A DNA stretch of 64,000 nt from Moraxellaceae bacterium (GTDB taxonomy: Bacteria; Pseudomonadota; Gammaproteobacteria; Pseudomonadales; Moraxellaceae): NCBI GenBank assembly GCA_030646295.1, contig JAUSND010000016.1:62001-126000 (forward strand), in the 5' to 3' direction. Positions 19,089 through 27,500 of the stretch are shown here, piece after piece. The notes under the pieces are model-generated. The model had not been told where the DNA came from and did no database searches. It saw only the letters and a list, made by a program, of their open reading frames with translations. Numbering within the stretch: the stretch's first letter is position 1; the number at the start of each line of letters is the position of its first letter. The translations under genes were made by a program, and so were the position numbers.

Positions 19089-20207
19089 ATGAAGCCCTCC
19101 ATCAACTGGCTGTTTGCCTTTATTCCCGTATCGCTGGTGCTGGAACACCTTCATGTAGCGGCCCCCTACATTTTCTTCTCGGCGGCGCTGTCCATCATTC
19201 CCATCGCCAGCCTCATCATCCAGGCAACGGAGCAGATTGCCTCGCGCACCGGTGATGCCATCGGCGGCTTGCTCAACGCCACGTTCGGTAATGCGCCGGA
19301 ACTCATCATTGCGTTTGTGGCGCTTAATGCCGGCATGCTCGACATGGTTCGTGCCTCGCTGATTGGCGCCATCCTGGCCAATACCTTGCTGGCGCTTGGC
19401 ATTGCCTTCCTGCTCGGCGGATTGCGGCATCACGATCAGGACTACAACTCCACCGCAGCGCGCGCCTACAGCTCGATGATGCTGATTGCCGTGATAAGCC
19501 TCATGGTGCCCAGCGCCTTCAGCCGCTTCTTTGCGCCAGAAGAAACCATCCGCCAGGAAACCCTGCTCAACATCGGATTGGCAGTTGTACTGCTTGTTAC
19601 CTATGCACTGTATCTGGTGTTCATGCTCAAGACGCATCCTGCATCATTTGCTGCCGCAGGCACGGCCGGCGACGAGGGTCACGACTCTCATGCAGCTCAT
19701 GCCGGCCATGGCGGTCATGGTGACGAGGAGGGCAAGCCCTGGAGCAATGCACGCGCCATTGGCACGCTGGTAGGCGCCTCTGTGCTGGCCGCGTTCATGA
19801 GCGAGATTCTGGTCGGCGCTGCCGAGGGCACCGGAACAGCGCTGGGAATGACCGAGGTATTCATCGGTATCGTGTTTGTTGCCATTGTAGGCGGCGCCGC
19901 AGAGAGCGGCTCTGCCATCGTCATGGCGCGCAAGAACCGCGTGGACATGGCAGTGGGCATTGCCCTTGGTAGCTCCATCCAGATCGCCCTGTTCGTGGCA
20001 CCCGTGCTGGTGCTGGCCAGCTACTTCATTGCCCCAGCCCCGATGGAGCTTTCCTTCGGGCGAGCCGAGGTAGGTGCATTGCTTATGGCCGTGCTGATCG
20101 GTGCCGTGGTGTCTGGCGACGGACGCGCCAACTGGTTCAAGGGTGTGCAGCTGATTACCGTCTATTTGATCATCGCGCTGATGTTTTACTTTTTGCCGTC
20201 GGCGTAG
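19089..20207 (+). CDS. Calcium/proton exchanger (CaCA superfamily)
   Basis: Inner-membrane antiporter of 372 residues with about 10-11 hydrophobic helices. The two alpha repeats with their acidic ion-binding residues are visible: GGLLNATFGNAPELIIAFVAL in the first half and VGGAAESGSAIVMARKNRVD in the second. A His/Gly-rich cytosolic loop (HDSHAAHAGHGGHGDEEG) separates the halves and may sense or bind metal. It exports Ca2+ (or other cations) in exchange for protons. It matches the Cax/ChaA family and shows no defect. Confidence 0.93.
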   Translation: MKPSINWLFAFIPVSLVLEHLHVAAPYIFFSAALSIIPIASLIIQATEQIASRTGDAIGGLLNATFGNAPELIIAFVALNAGMLDMVRASLIGAILANTLLALGIAFLLGGLRHHDQDYNSTAARAYSSMMLIAVISLMVPSAFSRFFAPEETIRQETLLNIGLAVVLLVTYALYLVFMLKTHPASFAAAGTAGDEGHDSHAAHAGHGGHGDEEGKPWSNARAIGTLVGASVLAAFMSEILVGAAEGTGTALGMTEVFIGIVFVAIVGGAAESGSAIVMARKNRVDMAVGIALGSSIQIALFVAPVLVLASYFIAPAPMELSFGRAEVGALLMAVLIGAVVSGDGRANWFKGVQLITVYLIIALMFYFLPSA

Positions 20208-20221
20208 GGTGCGTGTATTGG

Positions 20222-20273
20222 AATTCAGTCTGGTCAGTGTCAGGAAAACCTGATACTGGATCGCACCTGAATT
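20222..20273. repeat. Nested inverted repeat, possible decayed attC or terminator
   Basis: Outer arms AATTCAG/CTGAATT enclose a 10-bp stem (CAGTGTCAGG and CCTGATACTG, one mismatch) with an AAAA loop. It overlaps the stop codon of the minus-strand gene at 20272, as the intact attC sites further right do, but lacks clear AAC/GTT core sites. It may be a terminator for the convergent genes. Confidence 0.35.
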
Positions 20274-20634
20274 AACGGCCTCGGTAGGCTTCGCAACCTA
20301 TGCCGTCGCCATCACGGTCAAGGTGTGGACCATACCTTGGCTCTCCAATACGAACAGGTGCCGCTCCCATGGCACGTGCTTCAGCGCAGTTCTTGAATGG
20401 ACTCGAAGTCCCATCGGCTTTATCGTCGTTTTTGGGTGTGACCAAGGGGCGGCTTGAGTCTTCTTCTGGCTGGGCAGGCGTTGAGCTTTGGCCGCCATGG
20501 CAATGGTAGTCTCCGGTTTTCCGGTTGTTGTGACAGCCTTGCTTATTAAGACCACCAGAATGCGCCTCAACATTATTCACACATACAGCAATAAGAGCTG
20601 CTGCAACTGCGCTGAGGGATATTTTGCATTTCAT
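20272..20634 (-). CDS. Secreted YHYH/excalibur calcium-binding-type protein
   Basis: The product is 120 residues. A signal peptide ends about at NVEA/HSGG. A YHCHG-type segment follows (GGLNKQGCHNNRKTGDYHCHGG), then a Ser/Pro/Glu linker and a C-terminal excalibur domain (FKNCAEARAMGAAPV and HLDRDGDGIGCE, an EF-hand-like Ca2+ loop with two Cys). Such proteins are extracellular and often near nucleases or phage genes. It may be the last cassette of the array to the right or the first chromosomal gene beyond it, because no clear attC follows it. Confidence 0.8.
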   Translation of the reverse strand: MKCKISLSAVAAALIAVCVNNVEAHSGGLNKQGCHNNRKTGDYHCHGGQSSTPAQPEEDSSRPLVTPKNDDKADGTSSPFKNCAEARAMGAAPVRIGEPRYGPHLDRDGDGIGCEAYRGR

Positions 20635-20654
20635 AGGCCCTCGGATAGCACTCT

Positions 20655-20712
20655 AGTGTTGAAGTTAAGGGGCACGGGGGTAGACGGTTTCACCTGAATA
20701 AGTTGTTAAGGG
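20655..20712 (-). repeat. attC site 5 (most diverged)
   Basis: On the minus strand it reads CTTAACAACTTATTCAGGTG ... CCCCTTAACTTCAAC. It carries the AAC core and an L-type box, but the outer GTT is degenerate. It follows the cassette gene at 20714. Confidence 0.55.
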
Positions 20713-20713
20713 A

Positions 20714-21034
20714 TCATCCAAAAAATACAGAATTGATTGCATATACCCATGCTACACATAGAGTGGCGCAAAGAAAAAAAGAGGATGTTTGGCTTAATTT
20801 GTGAACAATCGCGCCGAGAATATAGACATATATTCCTGACATTATGAGCCCTGGTATGGCAAGTACAATCCTGGGATAGACTCCTGATGGGAATATGACT
20901 GTGCCGATAAAAGCAAGAAAAATTGTGGCTGGGATGATGGCGAATAGGAAGAAATTACCTTTTGCATCAGCGCTAAACATATCTCTGGCAAAGGACTTTA
21001 GCCATTGATGGTATGAAATATTTTCTTGGCTCAT
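20714..21034 (-). CDS. Cassette gene: small membrane protein, unknown
   Basis: The product is 106 residues, and I do not recognise a family. It begins MSQENISYHQWLKSFARDMF and then shows two or three hydrophobic helices (FFLFAIIPATIFLAFIG, IVLAIPGLIMSGIYVYILG). The longer frame to 21118 would run through the neighbouring attC, so I start at 21034, where AAGGAG lies 7 bp upstream. Low GC and cassette context suggest recent transfer. Confidence 0.7.
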   Translation of the reverse strand: MSQENISYHQWLKSFARDMFSADAKGNFFLFAIIPATIFLAFIGTVIFPSGVYPRIVLAIPGLIMSGIYVYILGAIVHKLSQTSSFFLCATLCVAWVYAINSVFFG

Positions 21035-21052
21035 ATTTTTCTCCTTTCCCCT

Positions 21053-21111
21053 GACGTTGGAGTTAAGGTTTCGAGGTGGCTTAACCTCGAACCTTTGACG
21101 ATTTGTTAAAT
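21053..21111 (-). repeat. attC site 4
   Basis: On the minus strand it reads TTTAACAAATCG ... CCTTAACTCCAACGTC. The inner arms (TTCGAGGT / ACCTCGAA) pair well around a GGCTTA loop. It separates the cassette gene ending at 21115 from the one starting at 21034. Confidence 0.75.
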
Positions 21112-21114
21112 TGC

Positions 21115-21600
21115 TCACTGCGTGAATGTGGCTTTGACTCGCTTTGAGAAAAAGAAATACGGAACCCAGATAACAGTGCCGATGAATGAGCGTGTAACTT
21201 CTTTGATTGTCTCAGGATCAGTAGGTTGGCTGGAAATGGCAGGTATCATTTGGGTGAAAGCCACGTCAATGAGAACGAAAGCAAAAGATGCCAAAAAATA
21301 GAAAATTGCAATTGCTGGGACGTGGCGTGATTTCTGAGTAATGAAGTATAGAGTGGCTAAGGCCAAGGCGATGACTCCTAGATTTCCTATGATCTCAAAT
21401 GCTAATAGTGGAGCCCAAAGTGAATGGTAGCTTTCACTTGATGGGGAAGTGAGAACTTGCCATGTGCCATCAGAGAAAATAGGTAGATGAGTTTGATACA
21501 AAGAAATGCCAATATTTATGGGTGTAATAACAAGGCCAATTACCACTAGAATTAGCCAGCCTCTGATGCCTTGATAATCTTTATCCACTGATTTTTCCAT
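21115..21600 (-). CDS. Cassette gene: DUF2569-like four-helix membrane protein
   Basis: The product is 161 residues. It begins MEKSVDKDYQGIRGWLILVVIGL, and the GIRGWL start plus about four hydrophobic helices resemble the DUF2569 family. The ATG at 21600 has AGGGG upstream and avoids the attC, so it is preferred over the open frame to 21621. Function is unknown. DUF2569 proteins are frequent in mobile cassettes. Confidence 0.75.
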   Translation of the reverse strand: MEKSVDKDYQGIRGWLILVVIGLVITPINIGISLYQTHLPIFSDGTWQVLTSPSSESYHSLWAPLLAFEIIGNLGVIALALATLYFITQKSRHVPAIAIFYFLASFAFVLIDVAFTQMIPAISSQPTDPETIKEVTRSFIGTVIWVPYFFFSKRVKATFTQ

Positions 21601-21621
21601 GTATTTCCCCTGAGTTGCCAC

Positions 21622-21693
21622 ACGTTGGAGCTAAGCGGCGCAGTGACGGGTCGAAGGCCTGGCACTGTGTCCGACTTGAGTGATTTGTTAGGA
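21622..21693 (-). repeat. attC site 3
   Basis: On the minus strand it reads CCTAACAAATCACTCAAGTC ... GCGCCGCTTAGCTCCAACG. This is a textbook attC layout with paired arms (GGACACAGTGCC / GTCACTGCGCC, imperfect). It closely resembles the site at 23314 and overlaps the stop codon of the gene at 21688. Confidence 0.85.
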
Positions 21694-22785
21694 TTTTTTC
21701 TTGTTAAAGCTTTCAACTAATTTTATAAACGCATCTGTATCAATTGTTGGTAATTTAACTGTGGTCTGCACTTCAGCTGCCTTCGGGAGCTTAATGCTAT
21801 CTAGTCGCTTATTGATTTTTTCATAGTCAATGTTATTTAAGTGCTCAGCCCATGATGGGATAGTTAATCCTTGGGCCGGTCCTACTGCAGGCGTAGAGGC
21901 GCGCTTTAATTTGTCTAGCTCTGAACGAAGCTTTGCTATGTTGGCCTTTGAGTCTCTGTCTTGCTTCTTGAGTTTTTCTAGTTCTGCAACGACGGCTTCC
22001 ATCGCATTGATTGCATTATTCTTTTCTAATGTTGCTGCGTCAATTTGCATTTGATGCCCATCAAGTGCGCCAGTAAGGCTTTGGACAAAGCTGCCCATTT
22101 CATCAGCGCTTCCTGAGAGGCGATTAAATATAGTGAGAAAATATCCGACAAGCTCATTGTCGGAGAAATTTGGATATCTCACTTTGTGATCAATTTCGCT
22201 CCAAGCTTCTTCGAAGATGGTTCTTACCTGAACCTCGGTTATTACTTTTCTTTGTAATGGCTGACTCTCAAACACATAATGAACTGAGCGATACCCGGCA
22301 GGATGATTCTTTATTTCGAATCCGTGATCGCAAAAGCTTTTTGTTAATTCATCACCATCACCTGCCCGTATATATGCGACGGGCTTTTCTATGCTAGTCC
22401 AGCTTGAGCACAATGCAGAATCAATTTCAAAGCAGTCATTTTTGAATAAATGAAGCGCCCTTACGCCAACCAAGTCAGTTACTATGGAGTAGTAATTTTC
22501 TTTGTTAATGCCTTTGTATTTATCGCTTCCTTCAGCGCACTTCCTAACGATTTTCTCTAGTAGATGATGAGTGTCTTTTACTCTCCATCTAACGGAATGG
22601 ACCTTGTTAAAGGTCTGAATCAGTCTTGCAAAAAGCTCTGCTGATTGCAGTAGTTTTGCGGTATTTTGTTCATGATCAATCCCAATTTCTTTGAGTGAGG
22701 TCCAGTCAAGCTCGCTTTTTTCCCATGTTGCTCTTTCAAGGCGATTCCTGCTGAGAAAATCTTCAAGAGTAATTTCATCTATCAC
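21688..22785 (-). CDS. Cassette gene: RelA/SpoT-type (p)ppGpp synthetase-like protein
   Basis: The product is 365 residues. The N-terminal 230 residues carry nucleotidyltransferase motifs of RelA/SpoT synthetases: VKDTHHLLEKIVRK, VTDLVGVRALHLF, GYRSVHYVF and ITEVQVRTIFEEAWSEIDHKV. The C-terminal part has a strong heptad coiled coil (about residues 255-300, AVVAELEKLKKQDRD...), then a Lys/Pro-rich tail. There is no HD hydrolase, TGS or ACT domain. Such stand-alone synthetases include housekeeping SASs and toxSAS/CapRel antiphage toxins; which applies is unknown. GTG at 22785 has AAGGA 9 bp upstream; TTG at 22791 is possible. Confidence 0.85.
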   Translation of the reverse strand: MIDEITLEDFLSRNRLERATWEKSELDWTSLKEIGIDHEQNTAKLLQSAELFARLIQTFNKVHSVRWRVKDTHHLLEKIVRKCAEGSDKYKGINKENYYSIVTDLVGVRALHLFKNDCFEIDSALCSSWTSIEKPVAYIRAGDGDELTKSFCDHGFEIKNHPAGYRSVHYVFESQPLQRKVITEVQVRTIFEEAWSEIDHKVRYPNFSDNELVGYFLTIFNRLSGSADEMGSFVQSLTGALDGHQMQIDAATLEKNNAINAMEAVVAELEKLKKQDRDSKANIAKLRSELDKLKRASTPAVGPAQGLTIPSWAEHLNNIDYEKINKRLDSIKLPKAAEVQTTVKLPTIDTDAFIKLVESFNKKKS

Positions 22786-22810
22786 AATCAAATATCCTTG
22801 CTAAAAATCT

Positions 22811-22858
22811 TAACGTTGGAGTTAAGGGCGTGATCTTCCCACTCGAATGAGTTGTTGG
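22811..22858 (-). repeat. attC site 2 (short)
   Basis: On the minus strand it reads CCAACAACTCATTCGAGTGG ... CGCCCTTAACTCCAACGTTA. Only about 48 bp, with little sequence between the core sites, but both ends match the other sites. Confidence 0.7.
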
Positions 22859-22862
22859 AAAA

Positions 22863-23297
22863 TTAACATTCATCCATTGGGCAAAGAGATGTTTCTTTAA
22901 GCATTGCAAGGAACTTAAGGTGGAAGTACCTGTCTTTTGATAAGGTCATATAATGAGCTGCGACAAGCTCAACATACATAGTGCCATTTAGCTTTGTTAG
23001 ATACGCATCAGCAGACTTTTTATGAAGAGAAGAGTAGATTTTCCAATTGCTTTGGTCTTGGCGTATTCTTGATTTCTCAGTTGGAGTTGCCTTGTCTAGC
23101 AAAAACGTTAGGTATTTCTGTGAGCCTTCATCGTAAAGCTTAACGGCAAGATCAGAGCAATCTAGGCTCTCTGCCGTTGTTCCCGTGTTGCGTTGATAGC
23201 AGGTATTTACTTTCTTCTCTATGGGGTCTTCATCTTCATAGGCGTAAGAAAGCACTGGTGTTATGAGTAGCATGGCTACTAATGCTATTTTCTTCAT
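22863..23297 (-). CDS. Cassette gene: LprI-like (DUF1311) periplasmic protein
   Basis: The product is 144 residues. A signal peptide ends about at LSYA/YEDE. The mature protein resembles the lysozyme-inhibitor LprI/DUF1311 family: paired Cys near the start (NTCYQRN, SLDCSDLAVKLYDEG) and the family motif QDQSNWKIYSSL. A C-terminal Cys pair is present (LCPMDEC). AAGGAAAT precedes the ATG. It may inhibit host lysozyme or simply be an envelope protein. Confidence 0.68.
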   Translation of the reverse strand: MKKIALVAMLLITPVLSYAYEDEDPIEKKVNTCYQRNTGTTAESLDCSDLAVKLYDEGSQKYLTFLLDKATPTEKSRIRQDQSNWKIYSSLHKKSADAYLTKLNGTMYVELVAAHYMTLSKDRYFHLKFLAMLKETSLCPMDEC

Positions 23298-23313
23298 TTA
23301 TAATTTCCTTTTT

Positions 23314-23386
23314 TAACGTTGGAGCTAAGCGGCACAGTGGCAGGCCAAAGGCCTGACACTGTGTCCGACTTGAGCGAATTGTTAGC
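23314..23386 (-). repeat. attC site 1
   Basis: On the minus strand it reads GCTAACAATTCGCTCAAGTC ... GCCGCTTAGCTCCAACGTTA. The arms pair around AGGCCTTTGGCC. Both ends have perfect core features; this is the best site of the array. Confidence 0.88.
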
Positions 23387-23394
23387 ACTAATTT

Positions 23395-24183
23395 TTATAG
23401 GTCAACGGTCCATGTTTCTCCAAGATCGCTATCAAATCCATTTGTATAGGTTATCCTTGAAAACCCAAGTTTAGTTGCCTGCTCTTGAATTTTGATCTCG
23501 TTCTGGAATTTATAAACCATGGGTTTTGACATTAATACATAAGATATTTTTAGTCTGTTCTTTTCGGTTCCAGTTGTTGTTACTTTTATATCAAGACCAT
23601 TTTTTACAAAAGATTCCTCGATGGTTGATGCATATATTTGGCGTCTTTGTGCCGACACTTTAGAGAGTAAGGTGGAGGCCTTTTTCCCAAAGGCTTTTTC
23701 TTCTTTAGACTTTCCATTATCAAGGTAGTCGACTTTCATCATTATAAGCTGGATGCCATCTTTGGATGCCTGTTCCAGTTGACTTGCTGTTCCATAGAAG
23801 CCTTTGAGGCTTTTCTCGTTTTCTTTGAGTCTGGTTTCGATTCTAGCCAGCACTGCTGAGTCCTTGGCAAGCATGTCAACTGGATTAGGTTTCTTTGCTG
23901 GCGCGGCTGGTGTAGTGACGGGGAGCTTATCCTTTTCCATTGGTTTCGTTGCAGCCGCCGCTCCCATTTTTTGGGTTGAAACAACGGTTTCTATTTTTGG
24001 CTCTTCTGTGCTTATTACTGCGAATATGGCAAAAGCTAACCAGGAAAAACCGACTACACGGGCGGTTGTTGTGTGACCTTTTCGTAGCAGGTACCACGAG
24101 AATATGTAAGGAATAAAAAGTATTCCGAGAATGAGAAGGATGCCAACATTTCTTTTTTCTTCTGGAGCGGTTTTGGTGTTCAT
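23395..24183 (-). CDS. Cassette gene: membrane-anchored protein, unknown
   Basis: The product is 262 residues. Two N-terminal hydrophobic helices (GILLILGILFIPYIFSWYLL and VVGFSWLAFAIFAVIS) are followed by a Lys/Pro/Ala linker and a soluble C-terminal domain of about 160 residues with mixed helix and strand. I do not recognise the domain. It is the first cassette when the array is read on the minus strand. AAGGAT precedes the ATG. Confidence 0.7.
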   Translation of the reverse strand: MNTKTAPEEKRNVGILLILGILFIPYIFSWYLLRKGHTTTARVVGFSWLAFAIFAVISTEEPKIETVVSTQKMGAAAATKPMEKDKLPVTTPAAPAKKPNPVDMLAKDSAVLARIETRLKENEKSLKGFYGTASQLEQASKDGIQLIMMKVDYLDNGKSKEEKAFGKKASTLLSKVSAQRRQIYASTIEESFVKNGLDIKVTTTGTEKNRLKISYVLMSKPMVYKFQNEIKIQEQATKLGFSRITYTNGFDSDLGETWTVDL

Positions 24184-24559
24184 AGCTATCCTTTGGTATG
24201 AGTGCTAGCGTTAACTAAGTATCAGAAGTGACGTCTTCAAATGCATCACTTTTGATGTCTAATCCGCTTGTAATTACCCCCATCCCAGATTCCATCTGGC
24301 GGGCTTTGTACTGAACATACTGCATGTTGCAAGGTTGGTCTATCGGGCGCCATGCCTCCATTAATTGCTGTCGCTAAGGCATGTTTAGGGCTTTTATCGT
24401 CCTGCCAATGGCCTGCCCTAATCAGTACCCCGAAGTCCTGGAGGGCGCAGGCCAAACCACTCATAAACCACCAACCAGACAGCTCAGCATGACCCCATCC
24501 CCATAAAGCTTTCACGATTCCCGGTGGGCATTAGGCCCCGCCTTTGGCAAACTCCTCCG
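24184..24559. other. 376-bp gap between cassette array and recC, unresolved
   Basis: The first 35 bp hold a possible cassette boundary (GCGTTAACTAAG at 24208-24219). The rest is neither clearly coding nor repetitive. A minus-strand frame of 89 codons (24246-24515, rich in Trp and His, starting MKALWGWGHAELS) is open, but I recognise no family and see no ribosome site. It could be a fragment of a mobile-element gene or a conserved non-coding flank. No promoter for recC stands out. Confidence 0.4.
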
Positions 24560-27500
24560 ATGCTAAATCTATATCAGTCCAACATGCTCGATGCGCTGCT
24601 CAGGCTTTACCTGGCAGTGCGTGAGCCCGCGCACGATCCCCTGGTCCCCGAAACCCTGCTGGTGCCTTCGCTGGGCATGCAGCGCTGGCTGCAGCTGGAG
24701 CTGGCCCGGGAGCAGGGCATTGCCGCCAATCTCGATTTCAAGTTGCCGGCCTCGTTTGTCTGGCAGCTCATTACCCGTGTGTTTCCGGATGTCCCCCGGC
24801 GCTCCGCCTTCGATCCCGAGGTGCTGGCCTGGCGCGTGCTCACGGCTCTGCCCGAGGTAAATGAGCTGGAAGGGGCCGCGCTGGCCGCCAACTGGCAGGC
24901 GGCAGATCCGGCAGGCCGTTACGAGCTGGCCTGGCGCGTGGCCGACCTGTTTGACCAGTATCTGATCTATCGTCCGGACTGGCTGCGCCTGTGGGAGGCC
25001 GGCAAGCTGCTTGGCCTGGGGGCAGACGAGGCGTGGCAGGCGGCCCTGTGGCAAAGGCTGACCAAGAGTGGCGAGCCGCACCGTGCGCGCTTGCTGGGCG
25101 ATCTGGCGCAACAGCTGCGCAATGGCAAGGTGCCCGGCCTGCCGGCACGGCTGGCGGTGTTCGGCGTGAGTTCGCTGCCGCCCATGATCTGGCAATTGCT
25201 GCAGGCGCTGGGTGAGCACATCGAGATCAATCTTTTCCTGCTCAATCCCAGCCAGGAATACTGGGGCCAGTTGCGCCGTGGCGATGCGGGCGAGGGCGGT
25301 CATCCCCTGCTGGCCTCGCTGGGGCAGCAGGGCCGTGATTTCATCAATACCGTGGCCGCCAGTGGCGTGAACGAGCCGGTGCAGTCGCATGCCTTTGTGT
25401 CGTCACATGGTGGCTCGGTACTGGCAACACTGCAGTCCGATCTGCTGCAGCAGCATGTGCGTAACGAGAGCGACCGTCTGCCCTTGCAGGCAGATGATGA
25501 CTCCCTGCAGGTGCACGTCTGCCACAGCGCCCTGCGTGAAGTGGAGGTACTGCACGATCAGCTGCTCATGCAGTTTGAAAAGAATCCGGGCCTCATGCCG
25601 GATGATGTGCTGGTGATGTGCACGGATATCCAGCGCTATGCACCATTGATCGAGGCGGTGTTTGCCACGCGCCACAATCCGGCCGCCATTCCGTTCACCA
25701 TTGCCGACCGCCGCCTGGAAACCGAAGAGCCCTTGCTGCGCCGCTTTGCCGATCTGCTTGCCTTGCCCGGTTCGCGCTTTGAAGTCGAACGCGTGCTGGC
25801 GCTGCTGGAAGAACCATCCCTGCGTGCCCGCTTCGAGCTGGACGAGGCCGATGTACCGGTCATCCGCCGCTGGTGTGAACAACTGCACCTGCGCTGGGGA
25901 CGTGATGCAAAGGATCGCAGTGAGCGTGGTTTGCCGACCGATGTGCCGCTCACCTGGCAGGATGCACTGGCGCGATTGCGTCTGGGCTTTGCGCTGCCGG
26001 TGGCTCTGGCGCCAGCCGACGATCATCGTTTTGCTGGCCGTGTGCCGCTCGATGCCGTGTTCTCGGTAGGGCAGGCACAAATCCTGTCGCGCCTCTCCCT
26101 GCTGATCGAGGCCTTGATCGGCTGGGAAAATCGCCTGTCGCGCCCGCGCAGTCTCAATGACTGGGCCGATACACTTGATGCCCTGCTCGATGGTTTCTTT
26201 GCAGAAACGCCCGAAAGCCGTGACGCGCTGCAATACCTGCGTGATGGCCTCACCGAACTGCGTGATCAGGCACGTCGTGCCCCCGAGGCAGGGCCGCAAC
26301 CGTTTGCCGTGATTCGACGCTGGCTTAACCGTCAGGTGAAGGGGCTGGAGAGCCGCCGTGGGTTCCTGCATGGTGCCGTCACGTTTTGCGCTATGGTCCC
26401 CATGCGCAGCCTGCCGTTCAAAATGATTGCCGTGCTGGGCATGGACGATGGCTTGTTCCCGCGCCAGCAAAAACCATGGCCGTTTGACCTGATGGCAGAA
26501 AACCCGGCATCGGGTGACCGCTCGCGCCGCCAGGATGACCGTTACCTGTTTCTGGAAACGCTGCTCGCCGCGCGCGATACGCTCTATCTCAGCCATGTCG
26601 GCCTGAGCGAGGTAGACGGCACCGCAAGGCCACCCTCACCGGTATTGTCCGAGTTGCTCGATCAGGTGCGTGCGACTGTTTCAGTGCCGGATGAAAAAAC
26701 CTTCCGTAAAAAGTTCATCACCGAACATGCCCTGCAGCCGTTCAGTCCTCGTTATTTCTCTGGTGAAAAAAAGCAGAGTGAAGAAAAGCTGTTCTCGTTC
26801 TCCTCGCGCTTTGCCGCCGCCAGCCGTCTGCTCGGACTGAAATCGGGTGACGTCACCCCGGCATTCAGCCAGCCCTTGCCACAGGCTCCGGATGATCTGC
26901 TCAGTGTAACCGTGCAACGCTTCGAGCGTTTCCTTGCCCATCCGCAGCGTTTCTTTCTGCGCGAGCGCATGGGCGTGCAGATTCCCTATGCAACAGATGC
27001 ATTGCAGGACGAAGAGCCCGTCGACATCACTGACAAGCGCGAGTTGCGCCAGCGTCTGTACCACCAGTCCACACTGGGCGTTGCCAGCCTGCGCGCCGAA
27101 GGCCTGCTGCCATCGGGCATGTGGGGCACGCAACTGTTCGGTGAACAGGCCGGGCAGGTGGATGAAGTCCGCACAAAGGTAGAGGCCTTGCAGGCAACGC
27201 CGGTGGAGGCTGCGCCGGTACACCTGACAGTGGATGGCGTCACGTTTACAGGCGTACTGGATGACCTGACCAGCGTTGGCCTGGTGCGCGTCTCGCTTGA
27301 AAACAAACTCTACGCCACCGATGTACTGCGCCTGTATTTTGCCCACCTGCTGCTGTGTGCCACCAGGCCTGCCGGTGTGGAATTGCGCAGTTACCTCATC
27401 GGTCTGGACAAAGAAGTAATACTGGAGCCGGTCGCGGACCCGCTCAAACTGCTGGCCGATTTCGCCGCCGCCTATCAGGAAGGCCTCTGCCTGCCCTTGC

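Larger units (their letters stand above)
20652..24215 (-). mobile_element. Integron-type gene cassette array without integrase in the window (CALIN-like)
   Basis: Five minus-strand gene units are each followed by an imperfect inverted repeat of about 50-70 bp. One end of each reads TAACAA or CAAC next to the stop codon, and four of the five have a TCCAACG-type other end next to the following gene. The DNA is visibly more AT-rich than the flanks, and the genes are short, unrelated and co-oriented. These are the hallmarks of cassettes. No intI gene or attI is seen within 64 kb. GTTAAC at 24211-24216 may mark the entry boundary. Confidence 0.75.

Noticed and set aside
20714-21118. Longer form of the last membrane cassette gene
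   Set aside because: Its first 28 codons cross the attC site; a clear AAGGAG points to the start at 21034.
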